Source: Strongyloides papillosus
Lineage: Eukaryota; Nematoda; Chromadorea; Rhabditida; Strongyloididae
Length of the DNA: 64,000 bases
Assembly (NCBI GenBank): GCA_005656395.1
Contig: SRSI01000072.1
Coordinates: forward strand, 62,001-126,000
Direction of reading: 5' to 3'
The notes beneath the pieces were generated by a model. The model saw only the letters and a program-made list of their open reading frames with translations, ran no database searches and was not told the origin of the DNA. Of this stretch, positions 24,081 through 35,758 are shown in pieces. The translations under genes were made by a program, and so were the position numbers. The first letter of the stretch is position 1; the number at the start of each line of letters is the position of its first letter.

Positions 24081-24217
24081 TGCTGCGTCAAACATGATGT
24101 TTGACACAAAAATATAACTATTATATATATAACATGTCCTTATTGTATCTTTAGTTCTTATAATAAAATCATCTTAAGTAACTCATCATTATTTTATAAG
24201 GTGTTGTTAACACCACA
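24081..24217 (+). repeat. Right LTR (137 bp)
   Basis: Reads as identical over its full length to the left LTR and is followed by AAAAA, then T. LTR identity implies recent insertion. Confidence 0.85.
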
Positions 24218-24659
24218 AAAAATGAAGAGACTAATAAGTTAAAAAAATGATATTAGAAAATATGAATACTAATAATATAGCGATTATTCATGGGTACATC
24301 TCTTTTAAATGCATTTCGGCATATTCACCTAGTCCCGATTTAAAAAAGCAGCAAAAAATAACAGTTTTATAATACTAAGAAAAGTGGTTCGAAAAATAGT
24401 CAAAAAAGGGTTTAAAAAAGTGATTATGATTATAGTGATATCTTTTTATAGTACAATATCGGGTTTTTATTTTTTTGTTGAGGGGTTGAATGTTTTTAGA
24501 ATCAACCTTAGAAAATATAGAGATAAATTTTTTTGTTATATTTTTCCTAACTATTAATTATAGGTTGAGGAATAAATAATGGCCGCAGAAAGAAAAAATG
24601 AATTAAGACAATATTTTTTAAAGTTTATGTTAAGTAAGTCAATCAAAATTATATTTGTT
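24218..24659. other. AT-rich spacer
   Basis: No gene or repeat recognised between the LTR element and the mariner remnant. Confidence 0.4.
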
Positions 24660-25295
24660 AGAATTTATACATTTTTCTCAACGTTCTAACAGCTTTTGAA
24701 TCCCCGTTTCATAAGATTTAGAACTTTTTGATCTAATAGAAGTCACTGAAATTGCTTTTTGCCGACCTCTGATTCTTAAACAATTTATCCTTAAAAAATG
24801 CATCCAAATGTTTAAACAAATTGAAAATTGTAGGGAAAAGATCAGGGGAGTATGAAGGGTGAGGTAGAGCTCCATATTTCAATTCACCAATTTTTTTTAA
24901 AAATTAGTTTTGAAACATGACATCTTGCCTTGTCATCTTATAGTATTGGGTTATTTATATTTTTAAAGCCGGATGATTTTTTCTAGTTTTTCATCCATCT
25001 TTTCAAGTTCCTGTCAATATATTTCAACTTTCTTGGTCACCGCTTTAGATTTAGCTCAACAATTTTCCATTAATTCTGAGTATTGGTAGTAAAAGTGTTT
25101 TCTTCTACCCTCTTCATTATTGAGGTCAAAATTAAGTTCTTGAAATTTCTCAAATTACCGACGCAAAAAGCGTTTAGAAGTTGATTTTCCCACCTATGCA
25201 TTCACTTTATTTCGATATGCTTCAACTCTATTATATCTAAGTTTGAACTCATGTAAGAAAATTACCCTTAATTCTCTTTTTAACAACATTTTTAA
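24660..25295 (-). pseudogene. Mariner transposase remnant
   Basis: On the minus strand, starting near 25289, broken frames read a mariner-type helix-turn-helix N-terminus: FLHEFKLRYNRVEAYRNK, then FEKFQELNFDLNNEEGR. A TAA stands where the conserved Trp before FEKF is expected. After a gap the sequence resumes near 24880 with LPHPSYSPDL, the segment around the third catalytic Asp of mariner D34D, and continues to the usual C-terminal region. The middle with the first two aspartates has been deleted. Terminal inverted repeats were not located. Confidence 0.7.
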
Positions 25296-25778
25296 GATGG
25301 GACATAACATTTTTAAAAATTAATTTATAAATTAAGGTAATATGCAAAATATTATTGGGACAAGTATCCCACATTTTTATATAAAGATTGTTTTATTATG
25401 AATTTATTTATTTTATTTTTTTACAATGGAAAATTGTATTAAGAATTTGCGGCTATTATTTATTCCTCAACCTAATAATATTTTAAGCATTCTATATAAC
25501 ATATTAAAGGGAAATCTTAAAATTTTATTTTTTATTTATACCATTCTGGATATCTTACTCTTATTTTTTCAGTTCTTTTTGATTATTTTAATATTATTGT
25601 TTTATCGAAGTTAGTAGGAGATCAGACCGTGGCAAAAGTAGAGAACCCAAGAGAGAGAATAAAACGTCTTTAAAGTGATAACATTTATTTTAAAAAATAT
25701 CTAAAGAATTAAATTGATAAGGATTTAAAGTAATTTAGAATCTTACTTTCCGGTATATTATATAAACTTCCTACAATA

Positions 25779-25902
25779 CCGGGTAGCCGGCGAATTTTTC
25801 TGTCTTTGATGACATAAAACTACTCTATATAGGAGGTACTTCCGAACGGAAAGCAGGTAAACAAACTGTAATCAAAAATGGAAGAATTCGCCGGCTACCC
25901 GG
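25779..25902. mobile_element. 124-bp MITE with GC-rich inverted repeats
   Basis: Perfect inverted repeats (21 nt counting the flanking bases, 25776-25796 and 25885-25905) begin CCGGGTAGCCGGCGAATT. TA sits at both outer edges (25777-25778 and 25903-25904), as for Tc1/mariner-type insertion. The GC-rich ends contrast with the surroundings. There is no coding potential. Confidence 0.7.
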
Positions 25903-25904
25903 TA

Positions 25905-28534
25905 TAATCTTATACAATATTATTTTGAACGATAATTTACGTTTGCTTTTATAAAAAAGAAAATGAGAAATTACTATTTTTCAAAAATCAGGTAAGATTG
26001 TTTTTATTTTCCTGCATTAGTAATAATATGTTTTTAGATAATTTTTTAAGATACAACAGTCAAAATGTAAGTTCAGTAATTTTACATCTCCATAACTATT
26101 TTTTAGGAAATATTACAAACATTTGACTCATAAAGTAAGTTGAATATCATATGATTTTTTATTTTAATTTTGACATTTTTTTCAGGACAATATTGTTGAA
26201 ATATATGTTTATTGTTAATGAAATTCATTATTCTTTTAGAATTTTTTTTTCAATAAATAACGGTTAAAATATAAATTTAAAGTTGATTTATTTTTCTAAT
26301 TGTAATTTTCCAGATATAAATTTTATATGTACGAGAAGAAATCAGATCAAAAAGATAAAACTAAAACAAACAATTCTCACTAGAACGATATAAATAAAAC
26401 TATTTTTTGAAATAAGTTGTATTACATAAATTTTTAAAATAGTAAAATATCAAAAAATTTTATATATTCGTAACGTAAAGTAAAAAATTTCAATGTCAAT
26501 AATTTCTAGACATTCAATTATCCAGAATATGTGTAATTAAAATGTTTAAGACTAAATTCTCTACAGCTTTTATCTATATATTCTGGGTATTTTCCTAGAA
26601 GATTACATTTAATAAAATTAAATTCAAAGTTATTACGAGAAAAAAGAAATGTAAAATTAAAATGAGTAATAAAAATGTTAGAAAAGAATTATCTGTGCAT
26701 ACAATAACAAATTCAAATAATATAAAAATACTAAAAATTGGTAAATTAGATTTTTAATTTTCTAAATTTAAGTAATTAGAATTTATAAATAAAATTCTTA
26801 AGACAAAAAGTGGAAATGAAAATGTTGTGAACTTAAAAGATTCTATAATTGTTGCTACTATGTTAAATGCATATTCTTTAATTACAAAAAATCATGAGCA
26901 ATGGTGTTAAGAAAAAATCTTGTGTTAAAAATATGAATTAAGCAAGTTTACCAAGTTATCTTACTTAAAATATTATAGAAAGGGTAAAATTGTTATTAAT
27001 AAACATAAAATATATTGCTATAGTAATAGAAATATAAGTCGTATTTTTTAAATTTCAATTATTTTGCATATATTCTCACTATATAGTTATTGTTTTTTGT
27101 TTTTGAAATTAGATCGAATTTAAGAGTAAATAAAATTTTTACTCTGTGCAAAGTTTTATTATAAATTCGTGCAACTTTAACTTTCTGTGTTTGTCTTAAT
27201 CTTACGATTTAAAAATTACAAAAAATCATGTTCTTCACGATTTCACAAGTACTTTCTCAAATCAATATCTTTACCTAGCATTTCTAGATCTTTACATCAT
27301 TACTGAATTTCTTAAAACCCTAATTTTGACTGGTATAAGGGTGTGATAACTTCGGAAAAAATGAGATCCTATCAAAATTGATGTTAATTTCTGTATACTC
27401 ATAATTTAAAAATCATCTTACAAGGTACTTGCGCTCATTTTTGTCTGTAAAACAATAGAATCAAACTTGAAACTGCATTTTTTCTGCTTTCAAACAAAGT
27501 AATCTTATTTAAAAATCCTATGTGTGTATCTTTGATAAAGTTAATGAAGAATTTAAATAATGCTTTTAGTAATTATTTTAAAGAACTTGCCATAATTACT
27601 CTAAATCAAGAAATAATCTCCCGCCTGTATAAAGATTCCCGAGTGATTATACACACAAAATGAATAAGTGTCATTTCAAACCTGTAGTTGCACGCCGATA
27701 TACACCGTAAAGACAGTCATTTTGACCTTTTATGATTAATTTTGGATTATGCATAATGAGAACATTGTCTTTTGCATTTACTGCTCTTAATTTAATTGTT
27801 AGCTCGTACAAGTAATTTTTGAATATGAGGACATAGTAAAATAAATACTGCAATCTTACGAAATTGCATATGCACAAATTAATAAAAAACTATTGCAAAA
27901 ACATGGAAATCGTAAATTTTATAATACAGGACAAATGCTTATTATGACGATTTTATAATTAAAATAAAGTAAAAAAAGGTTTTTTTTTGACAAAATATAC
28001 TATTTGAATAGTAAATTATTATTTAGAAATATTTTCAAAATTTTTCTTTACCAATTTTGTAACATTTTATGCTCATAAGTTGTATATTTACTACTAGAAA
28101 TGTTGTAATACTATACAATATTGTAAAATTTCGAATTTTTAAAAAAAGATAAATTTTTTTAAATAATGATATTAGAAAATGTTCCGGAAATATTTTTATA
28201 GAAGATTATAAAAAAAATTATTGTAAAAATTTTAAATTAATTTAGTTAATTCGCCAACCACAATTTTCACTTCGTTATAAACAATATATTTCTTTAGGAA
28301 ATAGAACAAAATATGGCAAAATAAAATTTTATTATATATAAAAAGTGCGTCTTACAAATTTATTTATATTATACCTTTAAAAATTTACCTACTTTTTTTT
28401 AGTTTTTCCATAGTAAAAACTAAAACGTTGACATTTGTGAATGTTTTTAGAATTTGACCACTAAAAACTAAAAATTTTTACTAAAAAAAGTGTGTAAGTT
28501 AAAATCCATTTGTTCTTATATGAAATTTGTTGAA
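25905..28534. other. AT-rich intergenic DNA
   Basis: No supported gene. A 68-codon minus-strand frame at 27671-27877 has no recognisable motif and is not called. Confidence 0.4.
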
Positions 28535-29406
28535 CTAAAATTGTAGTACCCAATTCTATTATAGTAAAGCTGTTGGCTAAATTAAAAGATCATAATCAAT
28601 TATTTTGTCTATTTTTTATAGATTTTATTCTCTTGATGCCATATCTGTACTTGTTATGAGTGCAGAAAAATATAAATATGTTATTAGATGTTTATTAAGT
28701 ACCGAAATTATTAACATAACATTTATACAATTTTTACCTCTTTTATAATCATCAAGGACCATGAGAATCTGTGATGCGTGTACGTTTGATCTTTGTTTGT
28801 AAGTTAAATAGATTGGTTTTAGTTCTCTTCAATCAACTGTTCAAAACATACTAAGAACGGTAAGGTTTTAGGGCAAAAGTTTCTTCATTATCTCGAAAAA
28901 CTCATATTGCTGAAGATCTCCACAAAGACATTCATTGTCTATGCTAATAACTGCTAAAAATTCTGATAATTCTACAGATGTTTTCTTTTTTCTGACAAAA
29001 ATATTTGTTCTTTTAAGATTATATTGTTATCCGTGTAATACATCAAGTAATGCGTACAATTTTGTTTCATGAGTCAGCATTAGTAACATGATACTAAAAA
29101 TATTATCACTAATTGGATTATAACTTTTCCAAACCCTCTCGACATAATTTGAACCTAAATACTTTGTTTTTCTTTGTTCTAAATTATTTGTTAAATTTGA
29201 CGAAACGATTATTTTCTGAATCATATAAAATGAAGTTTCATTAAGTCGTCAGAAAATCAATCTGAAACATTCTACAAGCTTTTTCTATTACTACTGTTTC
29301 TTAAAAAATTAACGATATTTCACCTTTATTCAACATTTTAAGAATTTGTTCTGATGTAGCAATTAAAACAGTTGATCTAAGAGAAACTTTGTCTATACTG
29401 ATTATA
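28535..29406 (-). pseudogene. Decayed copy of the EEAD-box helicase
   Basis: The minus strand aligns by eye with the intact gene at 33990-35141. It runs from the segment ISIDK near 29400, through the IQKIIVSSNLTNNLEQRKTKYLG region near 29220, to the C-terminal motif V region near 28620. Stops, small indels and an insertion of about 200 bp (roughly 28650-28860) break it. The N-terminal third of the gene is absent. Confidence 0.75.
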
Positions 29407-31579
29407 CATATATATAATATTATACTTAAGGGGTATTGATAAGATGAATGAAAAGAGACTACAAATTAATATATCCCTCATTTCTCTCCCTCTCTACATT
29501 GCATAATACTTCAAATAAAAAACCATTAAAATTAAATTAAAACATGTGTGGAAAAATTTTAAAAAAGAAAACTACATATGTTTAAAATGATTATATAAAA
29601 ATTTTTTTGATCATTTATACTGTTTAAATGTGTTAAAAACTTCATTAACTTTTTCATGATGTTTAATAAAGAAGACTTATAGTATTAGTTTATATGTGAT
29701 GATTTTAATTTAAAGTGCCACAGATCAAATAATGCTCTTTGTTAAGCCTCTTTTGTTATTCCTTCAAAATTAGGAATGATAAATATATAAGTTTTTTTTA
29801 CTTATTATCACATTACTTTTGATAAGTAAAAATGTTAAATAACAAAGTTAATAAATTGATGAAATAAATATTTACTTAATGAGTGAAGCTTAATAAAAAT
29901 AATATGATAAAATTAAGACATGATAAAGACTATTATACATAGGATTTATGAATATATATTTATTAAAATATATAATTATAATAGGATGATTGTTAGAAAA
30001 TACTTCTACTTGTTAGTTAAATGTTGACGAGTTTAATAAGAAAATATAAAATATAATATATATTTGTATGAATTTAACTCTTTTTTCTCTTCTATTGCAT
30101 GAGGGACTTTGAAACTTGAGTAAATATAAGCTAAATAAGCATATATGTACATATATATACTTTATTTTTTAAAAATTTCTAAGAAACTTTTGTTGTACAA
30201 AAAAATATTAGTACTGGAAAAATAATAAATGTACAATTTTTTTATGAAAAATATTTCTTAGTTGCTAAATAAACAAAAATATAATTAATTTTAGTTTGAA
30301 AAGTCATAAATTTATTTTTTCGATAATATCATATTTTTACAAATAATTTTAGTAAAATCAAAAATTTTCAATAAAGTATTATGTATATTTGAAATATTTA
30401 AAGAAATGTTTATATTAATTTTCAAGTGAAATCTTTTATTAACATCTCGTAAAAAAAGTTTAAAATTAAATGGATTATTGATGTTTTGAGTAGAATGAGA
30501 AGCACGAAGCAAACCATATAGGGAAAAATAACTAGATATTGGTGGTGCGCAAATGCCAATAATATAAAAAGGAGATATGTAAACTGAAGAATAAAGTCCA
30601 GATAACATATAACAAGTTAACAGACTAAATTTGTAATCTTTCTATATTCAACAATATATGCCAATAATATTGACACGTGATAAATAAAAAATTTTCTTCA
30701 ATTTTTTCTTATGTCTTCCTACATCTTATGAGGATTCTAATTAATTTTTTCAAAGATTTATAAAGAATAAGACTATAAATATATTTTAAATATAACATCA
30801 TTCCTTCACAAACTAACTGACTAATACTTGTTAAAAGATAATAAAATAATATATTACATATTTAGTTAATTATATAACATAGAGCTTTTTTTATCATTAT
30901 AAAATACGTGTCATTTTGATATTTTTATGACAATTTTACGGAAAGCTAATATAATATAAAAAGAAAACTATACGGAAAAAGTAATATAAAAATTTCTTCA
31001 ATGTGTAATTGAAAATTAAAATATTTATATATTATTATTCTTTGAAAATTTCTAATTATTAATTACGAATATATATTTATTATGAAAAATAAAATAATAA
31101 CAATTTTTTGGTTAAATAATTTGTTAAATTAACAAAAGGCTTTTTGAAGGTTTATCTAAATGTTATTTTAAAAATTTCTGAACATATTTAATCATTCTTC
31201 TTTTTAACAATTTTTTATTTTATTTTAATCAAAAATTTTAAATAATGACCGAATAATACATACATTATGCATATAATTTTTATGACAAGTTTTGCTAACT
31301 AATTTGTTCCTTTAAAAGATTAAAAATTCAACAAAGCAACTATACAAATATAGACATTAAAAAGAAAAAAGATGTGTTGTATATAGATTGATATCAGTGA
31401 AAATTGTAAAAATAGTCAGTTATGTAATATATTGCATAAAAAAGTATGATGGCAATGACATATGTTGTGTCTTGATAATATAAAGGTAGTATAAAAAGAA
31501 TTTTTCAATACTCTATGTTTATTTTAAACTTACACCTTCATTTTTAACATTATATACACTAAATTATAATTATAAAATT
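29407..31579. other. AT-rich intergenic DNA with one unassigned ORF
   Basis: The only sizeable frame is the 98-codon minus-strand ORF listed separately. Otherwise nothing recognisable. Confidence 0.4.
30312..30608 (-). CDS. Unrecognised 98-aa ORF
   Basis: A minus-strand frame starts at ATG 30608. The first 35 residues are hydrophobic and aromatic with Ser, Pro and Gly (for example YISPFYIIGICAPPIS), unlike random AT-rich translation. The rest is Asn, Lys and Ile-rich. It could be a fragment of a membrane protein or enzyme. I do not recognise it and cannot tell whether it is real. Confidence 0.2.
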   Translation of the reverse strand: MLSGLYSSVYISPFYIIGICAPPISSYFSLYGLLRASHSTQNINNPFNFKLFLRDVNKRFHLKININISLNISNIHNTLLKIFDFTKIICKNMILSKK

Positions 31580-32542
31580 ATTGCTAATACAAAAAATGCT
31601 ATACAATATTTACTTTCAATTAAAGACGGTGAACCAAAAAAAATTACTAATTTTATCAACAATGAATTTGTTGAAACAGATACTTATATTGATTCTATAA
31701 ACCCAGCTACAGGAAAAGTTTGGCTTAAAGTTCCAAATTCAACTTCTATTTATATTGATAATGCTGCTAATATAGGAGAGAATGCATTTAAAATTTGGAG
31801 AAAAATGTCAATTCAAAAAAGACCTGAACTTTTAGTAAAAATCTCTAATATTATTGAAGAGAATTTGGAAGAATTTGCCATAATCGAAACACGAGACCAA
31901 GGAAAACCTATTTCTCTTGCAAAAGTAATTGATATTCCTAGAACAATTCATAATTTCAGATTCTTCGCTTCAACAATTGTTGGAAAAACAACAGTGTTCA
32001 TGAATAATACTTTTCCTGTAAAAAGTATTAATTACGTAAAAAATGATGCTATTGGTGTAGCTGGATTAATATCTCCATGGAATCTTCTATTGTATCTTCT
32101 TACTTTTAAATTAGCACCAGCTTTAATATGTGGAAATTGTGTTATATGTAAACCAAGTAAAATAACATCTGATACAGCATGGCTTCTATGTCGTGCTTTT
32201 AAAGATGCTGGATTTCCTAGTGGTGTTGTTAATATGATATTTGGAGATGGTATAAATGCTGGAGAAGCTTTAGTAAGACATCCTAAAATCCCTATAATAT
32301 CATTTACTGGAAGTATTAAAATTGGTAAACACATTAATACCATTGCAGCTCCAATGTTAAAAAAAGTTTCATTAGAAATGGGTGGCAAAAATTGTGGAAT
32401 AGTTTTTCCCTCTGTGGATATAAATGAAGTTGTTCCACAAATTGCTAAATCATGTTTTATTAATCAGGGAGAAATTTGTCTTTGTACTGAACGATTATTT
32501 GATCCTAATCCATTACTTATTCTATCAACTTTTGTATTGTAA
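31580..32542 (+). pseudogene. Truncated ALDH8A1-like aldehyde dehydrogenase, copy 1
   Basis: An open frame without its own early ATG (first internal Met at 31805) reads an ALDH8A1-type enzyme. That family oxidises 2-aminomuconic semialdehyde in tryptophan breakdown. Recognisable parts are NFINNEFVE, YIDSINPATG, ETRDQGKP, GLISPWNLLLYLLTFKLAPAL, CKPS (NAD-binding Lys), SFTGS, LEMGGKN (general-base Glu) and NQGEICLC (catalytic Cys). The frame ends 20 codons after the Cys, so roughly 200 C-terminal residues are missing. This copy keeps a genuine N-terminus upstream of the inverted duplication, so it is closer to the parent. Truncation makes activity unlikely. Confidence 0.8.
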
Positions 32543-33923
32543 TTCTCATTAATCAAAGACAAATTTTTTTGGTAAATCTAAAGGTAATTAAGAATATAGG
32601 CAACATATAAACATACCTCAGATAAATTTGTAACATATTCTTTAATCCGCTTCATTCAAATAATATACATTTCCCATTATCACTAAGATGTAGAAAGAGA
32701 TTTACAACACCATTTTTGATTCTGGTAATATTATGAAGTCTATCTTCAGTTAGACAAAAAACACCCAAAAATAAAGAAAATAACAACCAAAATTACATCT
32801 TAGATTTAGTCCTCCAATGTGTAACACAAACCTACAATTACATAAACGGTAAATCAACAAACATAATTTGAAAATAAAAATATTACCTATTCTACTTCCC
32901 TTATTCCAAAAAAGAAATACTGACCCTTTTGCTTACATGGTAATTGATAATATTAAAAGATATTCCCAATCTGAAAAATATAAATAACAATTAATATCTG
33001 CCGTTTTTAATTACTTGATAATTATGTAGTCCAATAGGATTGAATGAAGCAAAAATTTCTAAATATAGTACCTTTAATACAATATATTTTGTTATAAAAT
33101 GAAAAAATAAACATACCATAAATATAACTGTTTAACAATGATAAGATAGTACTGTTTTACCGATAATAGTAAAAAATCCATACATTGTAGACATTTTAAA
33201 GCATTACTTATAAAAACATCCCAATTATTTTTGAAAAATATTTAAAAATTTCAACATTTCTCATTATGTTTATTGGTATTCCGAACCTCTCTTAACACAA
33301 AGAGGAAAATCATTTATTTTCTTAATATTTTTTAATGTTCTTCAAAGTAAAAAGAATGTATATCAATTAAATGAGTAAATAACAACAATATTGTCATTGG
33401 CAGCTACAATGCCAGATTCACTAAACGAAAAAATAACAAAGACAGGAATTTGTTTAAGAGAACATTGTGTATTATGGTTAAATGGTAAATTTGAAATTAT
33501 GGATATAAGAACAAAACATATAGATATAAGAAAATATATATAGTTTATCGACTATTTAGTGAAGGAAAAATAAAATATATCTAAATAGGATTTATTTATT
33601 ATCTTTAAATAGGAAATGGTATTAAAAAAATGACAAAAATATATGAAAATAAAATTTTCTAGAACCAATTCTTATGAGGAAATCTTTATCTTCTACCATT
33701 AAATTGAACAAACTTTTCTAGCAAGTGATGGTAAAGTTATATCGTTTTCCACAAAATTGTATTTATTAATTTGGCTTTTTTTTTAAAAATAACATTTTTT
33801 TGTTGTTTCAATTACTTCCATTATATTGATGGAATGATCCAAGTGTACTATTAAGAGAATAGTTTTGTGGATATGAAAAGTTAACTGTTCTCAAAGCATT
33901 CATTTGTACAAGTCCTCATAAAA
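31682..33923 (+). repeat. Left arm of large inverted duplication
   Basis: Each position x matches the complement of about 69657 minus x in the right arm. The outer edge lies inside the ALDH frame (ACTTATATTGATTCT) and the inner edge inside a DEAD-box fragment (reverse complement reads FENDFYED). The arms differ only at scattered bases, for example Val/Ile and His/Tyr codons in ALDH. Bases 32543-33989 hold no other gene. Confidence 0.9.
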
Positions 33924-33989
33924 ATCATTCTCAAAATATGTATAATTAATTAATAAAAGAAAAAAAAGTTAATGAAAGGAAAAAAAAGT

Positions 33990-35141
33990 TTAAAAAGTAC
34001 CAAAGTAACGATCTTTCAATATTTCATCTAAGTAATTACGTAAATGGAAGTCTGTTGATTCTTGATAAAAATTAAACGAAATTAGTTGATTTGAATTTGT
34101 AGTACCCATTTTACCCATATTAATTACTCTACCCATCCTGCAGCAGTAAAGTTGTTGTGAAACGGGGAGATCATAATGAATTAATTGGTCTACTTGTGGG
34201 AGGTTTAATCCTCTGGATGCTATATCTGTACTAATAATGGTAAAATTTTGGAGCGAAAGTTTTTTCATTATCTCGGAACGCTCATATTGCTCAAGATCAC
34301 CATTAAGACATTCATTTTCTATACCATTAAGTGTTAAGAACATTGATAACTCTACAGAAGTTTCTTTCTTCCTGACAAAAATAATTGTTCTTTTAAGTTT
34401 ATATTGTGATCCATGGAGTACACCGAGCAATGCGCTCAATTTTGTGTCATGAGTTGGAGTTGGTAACATAATATTAGAAACATTACTACTTATTGGACTA
34501 TGATTTTCCCAAACCTTCTCGACATAATTTGGTCCTAAATATTCTGTCTTTCTTTGTTCTAAATTCATTGTTGAATTGGAGGAAACGATTAATTTCTGAA
34601 TACTATAAAATTGAGGTATAAAGGAATTCAACATTTTCAGATCCTCATAAAAGTCATCTTCAAACATTCTGTCAGCTTCTTCTACTACTACTGTCTCTAA
34701 AGACATTAATGATATTTCAGCTCTCATCAACATCTTAAGTAATTGTCCTGGGGTAGCAATTAAGACAGTTGAATTAGGAGGAACTTTGTCTATACTGATT
34801 ATTTTTCGAATGCCTGCATAGATCCTTGATACAGTTACTCCTCCATCTACTTGAAAAAGTAAGTTTGTCGAAGTTTGATAAACTTGCTCTGCCAATTCAC
34901 GGGTGGGGCAGATAACCAGCATCTTATGCCTGCTATTACTAGATTTCGCCAAATCGATAAAATAGTCTAAGAGTGGTGTAAGATAGGCCGCTGTTTTACC
35001 CTGTCCATTTCCTGTTCTTATGTACATAGACTTTCCCTGCTTTATATCGTTAAAAGTTTCGCTTTGGACATAATTAAAGTCGTCTCCGTTCAGTTTTTGC
35101 ACATTTTGTCGCAAATTTAAATTTTTAATAAAAGTGAACAT
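33990..35141 (-). CDS. DEAD-box-like RNA helicase paralogue with EEAD motif
   Basis: The intact 383-aa single-exon frame follows DEAD-box helicase order: Q-motif Gln near 26, motif I TGNGQGKT at 43-50, Ia PTRELAEQ at 79-86, Ib TPGQLL at 130-135, motif II EEAD at 154-157, motif IV IIFVRKK, motif V STDIASRGLN near 304-313, and motif VI CRMGRVI near 334-340. Several motifs deviate: the first D of DEAD is Glu, SAT is replaced by SSNS, TPGR by TPGQ, and motif VI lacks HRxGRxGR. The family unwinds or clamps RNA using ATP; the changes suggest weak or lost ATPase. It sits in the 1.8-kb spacer of the inverted duplication, and three fragments lie nearby. Lack of introns could mean a retrocopy. Confidence 0.75.
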   Translation of the reverse strand: MFTFIKNLNLRQNVQKLNGDDFNYVQSETFNDIKQGKSMYIRTGNGQGKTAAYLTPLLDYFIDLAKSSNSRHKMLVICPTRELAEQVYQTSTNLLFQVDGGVTVSRIYAGIRKIISIDKVPPNSTVLIATPGQLLKMLMRAEISLMSLETVVVEEADRMFEDDFYEDLKMLNSFIPQFYSIQKLIVSSNSTMNLEQRKTEYLGPNYVEKVWENHSPISSNVSNIMLPTPTHDTKLSALLGVLHGSQYKLKRTIIFVRKKETSVELSMFLTLNGIENECLNGDLEQYERSEIMKKLSLQNFTIISTDIASRGLNLPQVDQLIHYDLPVSQQLYCCRMGRVINMGKMGTTNSNQLISFNFYQESTDFHLRNYLDEILKDRYFGTF

Positions 35142-35560
35142 TTCATAAAAATTAAAATCTTTTAATTTAAATTAAAAATGTAGTAAACTTTTTCCAAAAA
35201 CTTTGAAATGAAATAGTTTCAAGATACATTTTTTTCGTGTTAAAAGTAACTTTATTTTTCCAAAAATTTTTAAAATGCTAGTATTTTAGTAGGACTAGTT
35301 AGTTGCATCAAATTATGGATGTAATATTATTTAATGTACTGCGATTTATATTTTAATGCATGCTTAACAATGGTTATTAGATTTATGATGTCTCACATTG
35401 AACAAATTCAAGAAAAATTAGTTATGGTAAAGCGTAAGTTTACTAGTGTTTACAAATTTATAACATTAATTGATTTTTATTTAGTTTATTCTGGAGTTTG
35501 ATTTTTTGTTTTTAGAATTCTAAAAATAGATTTATGTAATGTAGAAAGTATTAAGAAGCT
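35142..35560. other. Spacer inside the inverted duplication
   Basis: AT-rich. A 20-codon frame at 35371-35434 (MVIRFMMSHIEQ...) is followed by GTAAGT and could be a tiny exon, but nothing recognisable continues it. Confidence 0.3.
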
Positions 35561-35758
35561 TTGTTTTTTCAAGTAGACAGAGTAACTGCTTCAAAGATCT
35601 GTGGCGGTACAAAAAAAAACTGTTTTAATGCTACAACAGGACAATTACTGGAAATGTTGAATAGAAGTGAAGTGTCATTTAATATTTTAGAAACAGTAGT
35701 AGTAGAAGAAGCTGACAGAATGTTTGAAGATGACTTTTATGAGGACTTGTACAAATGA
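35561..35758 (+). pseudogene. EEAD-box helicase fragment
   Basis: The 65-codon frame matches residues of the intact helicase on the opposite strand: FFQVD.VTAS.I, TPGQLL-like TTGQLL, LETVVVEEADRMFEDDFYEDL. Sequence between the first two blocks has been deleted. The last ten codons enter the right arm of the inverted duplication, so the duplication's inner breakpoint falls inside this fragment. Confidence 0.8.

Larger units (their letters stand above)
21651..24217 (+). mobile_element. Young non-autonomous LTR retroelement with Gag-integrase fusion
   Basis: Two 137-bp LTRs (21651-21787 and 24081-24217) begin TGCTGCGTCA and end TAACACCACA and read as identical base for base. They are flanked by AAAAA on both sides, a possible 5-bp target-site duplication, though poly-A is weak evidence. 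TGGCGATCCTGG follows the left LTR directly, as a primer-binding site would. No purine tract is evident before the right LTR (ACCCTCCGCCGGA). The 2.3-kb interior holds one 606-aa ORF lacking protease, reverse transcriptase and RNase H, so mobility would need helpers. Confidence 0.85.

Noticed and set aside
25426..25614. 62-codon hydrophobic ORF (membrane peptide)
   Set aside because: Leu, Ile and Phe runs are the expected translation of T-rich DNA; there is no other sign of coding.
27671..27877. 68-codon minus-strand ORF
   Set aside because: No motif or neighbouring exon; could be chance.
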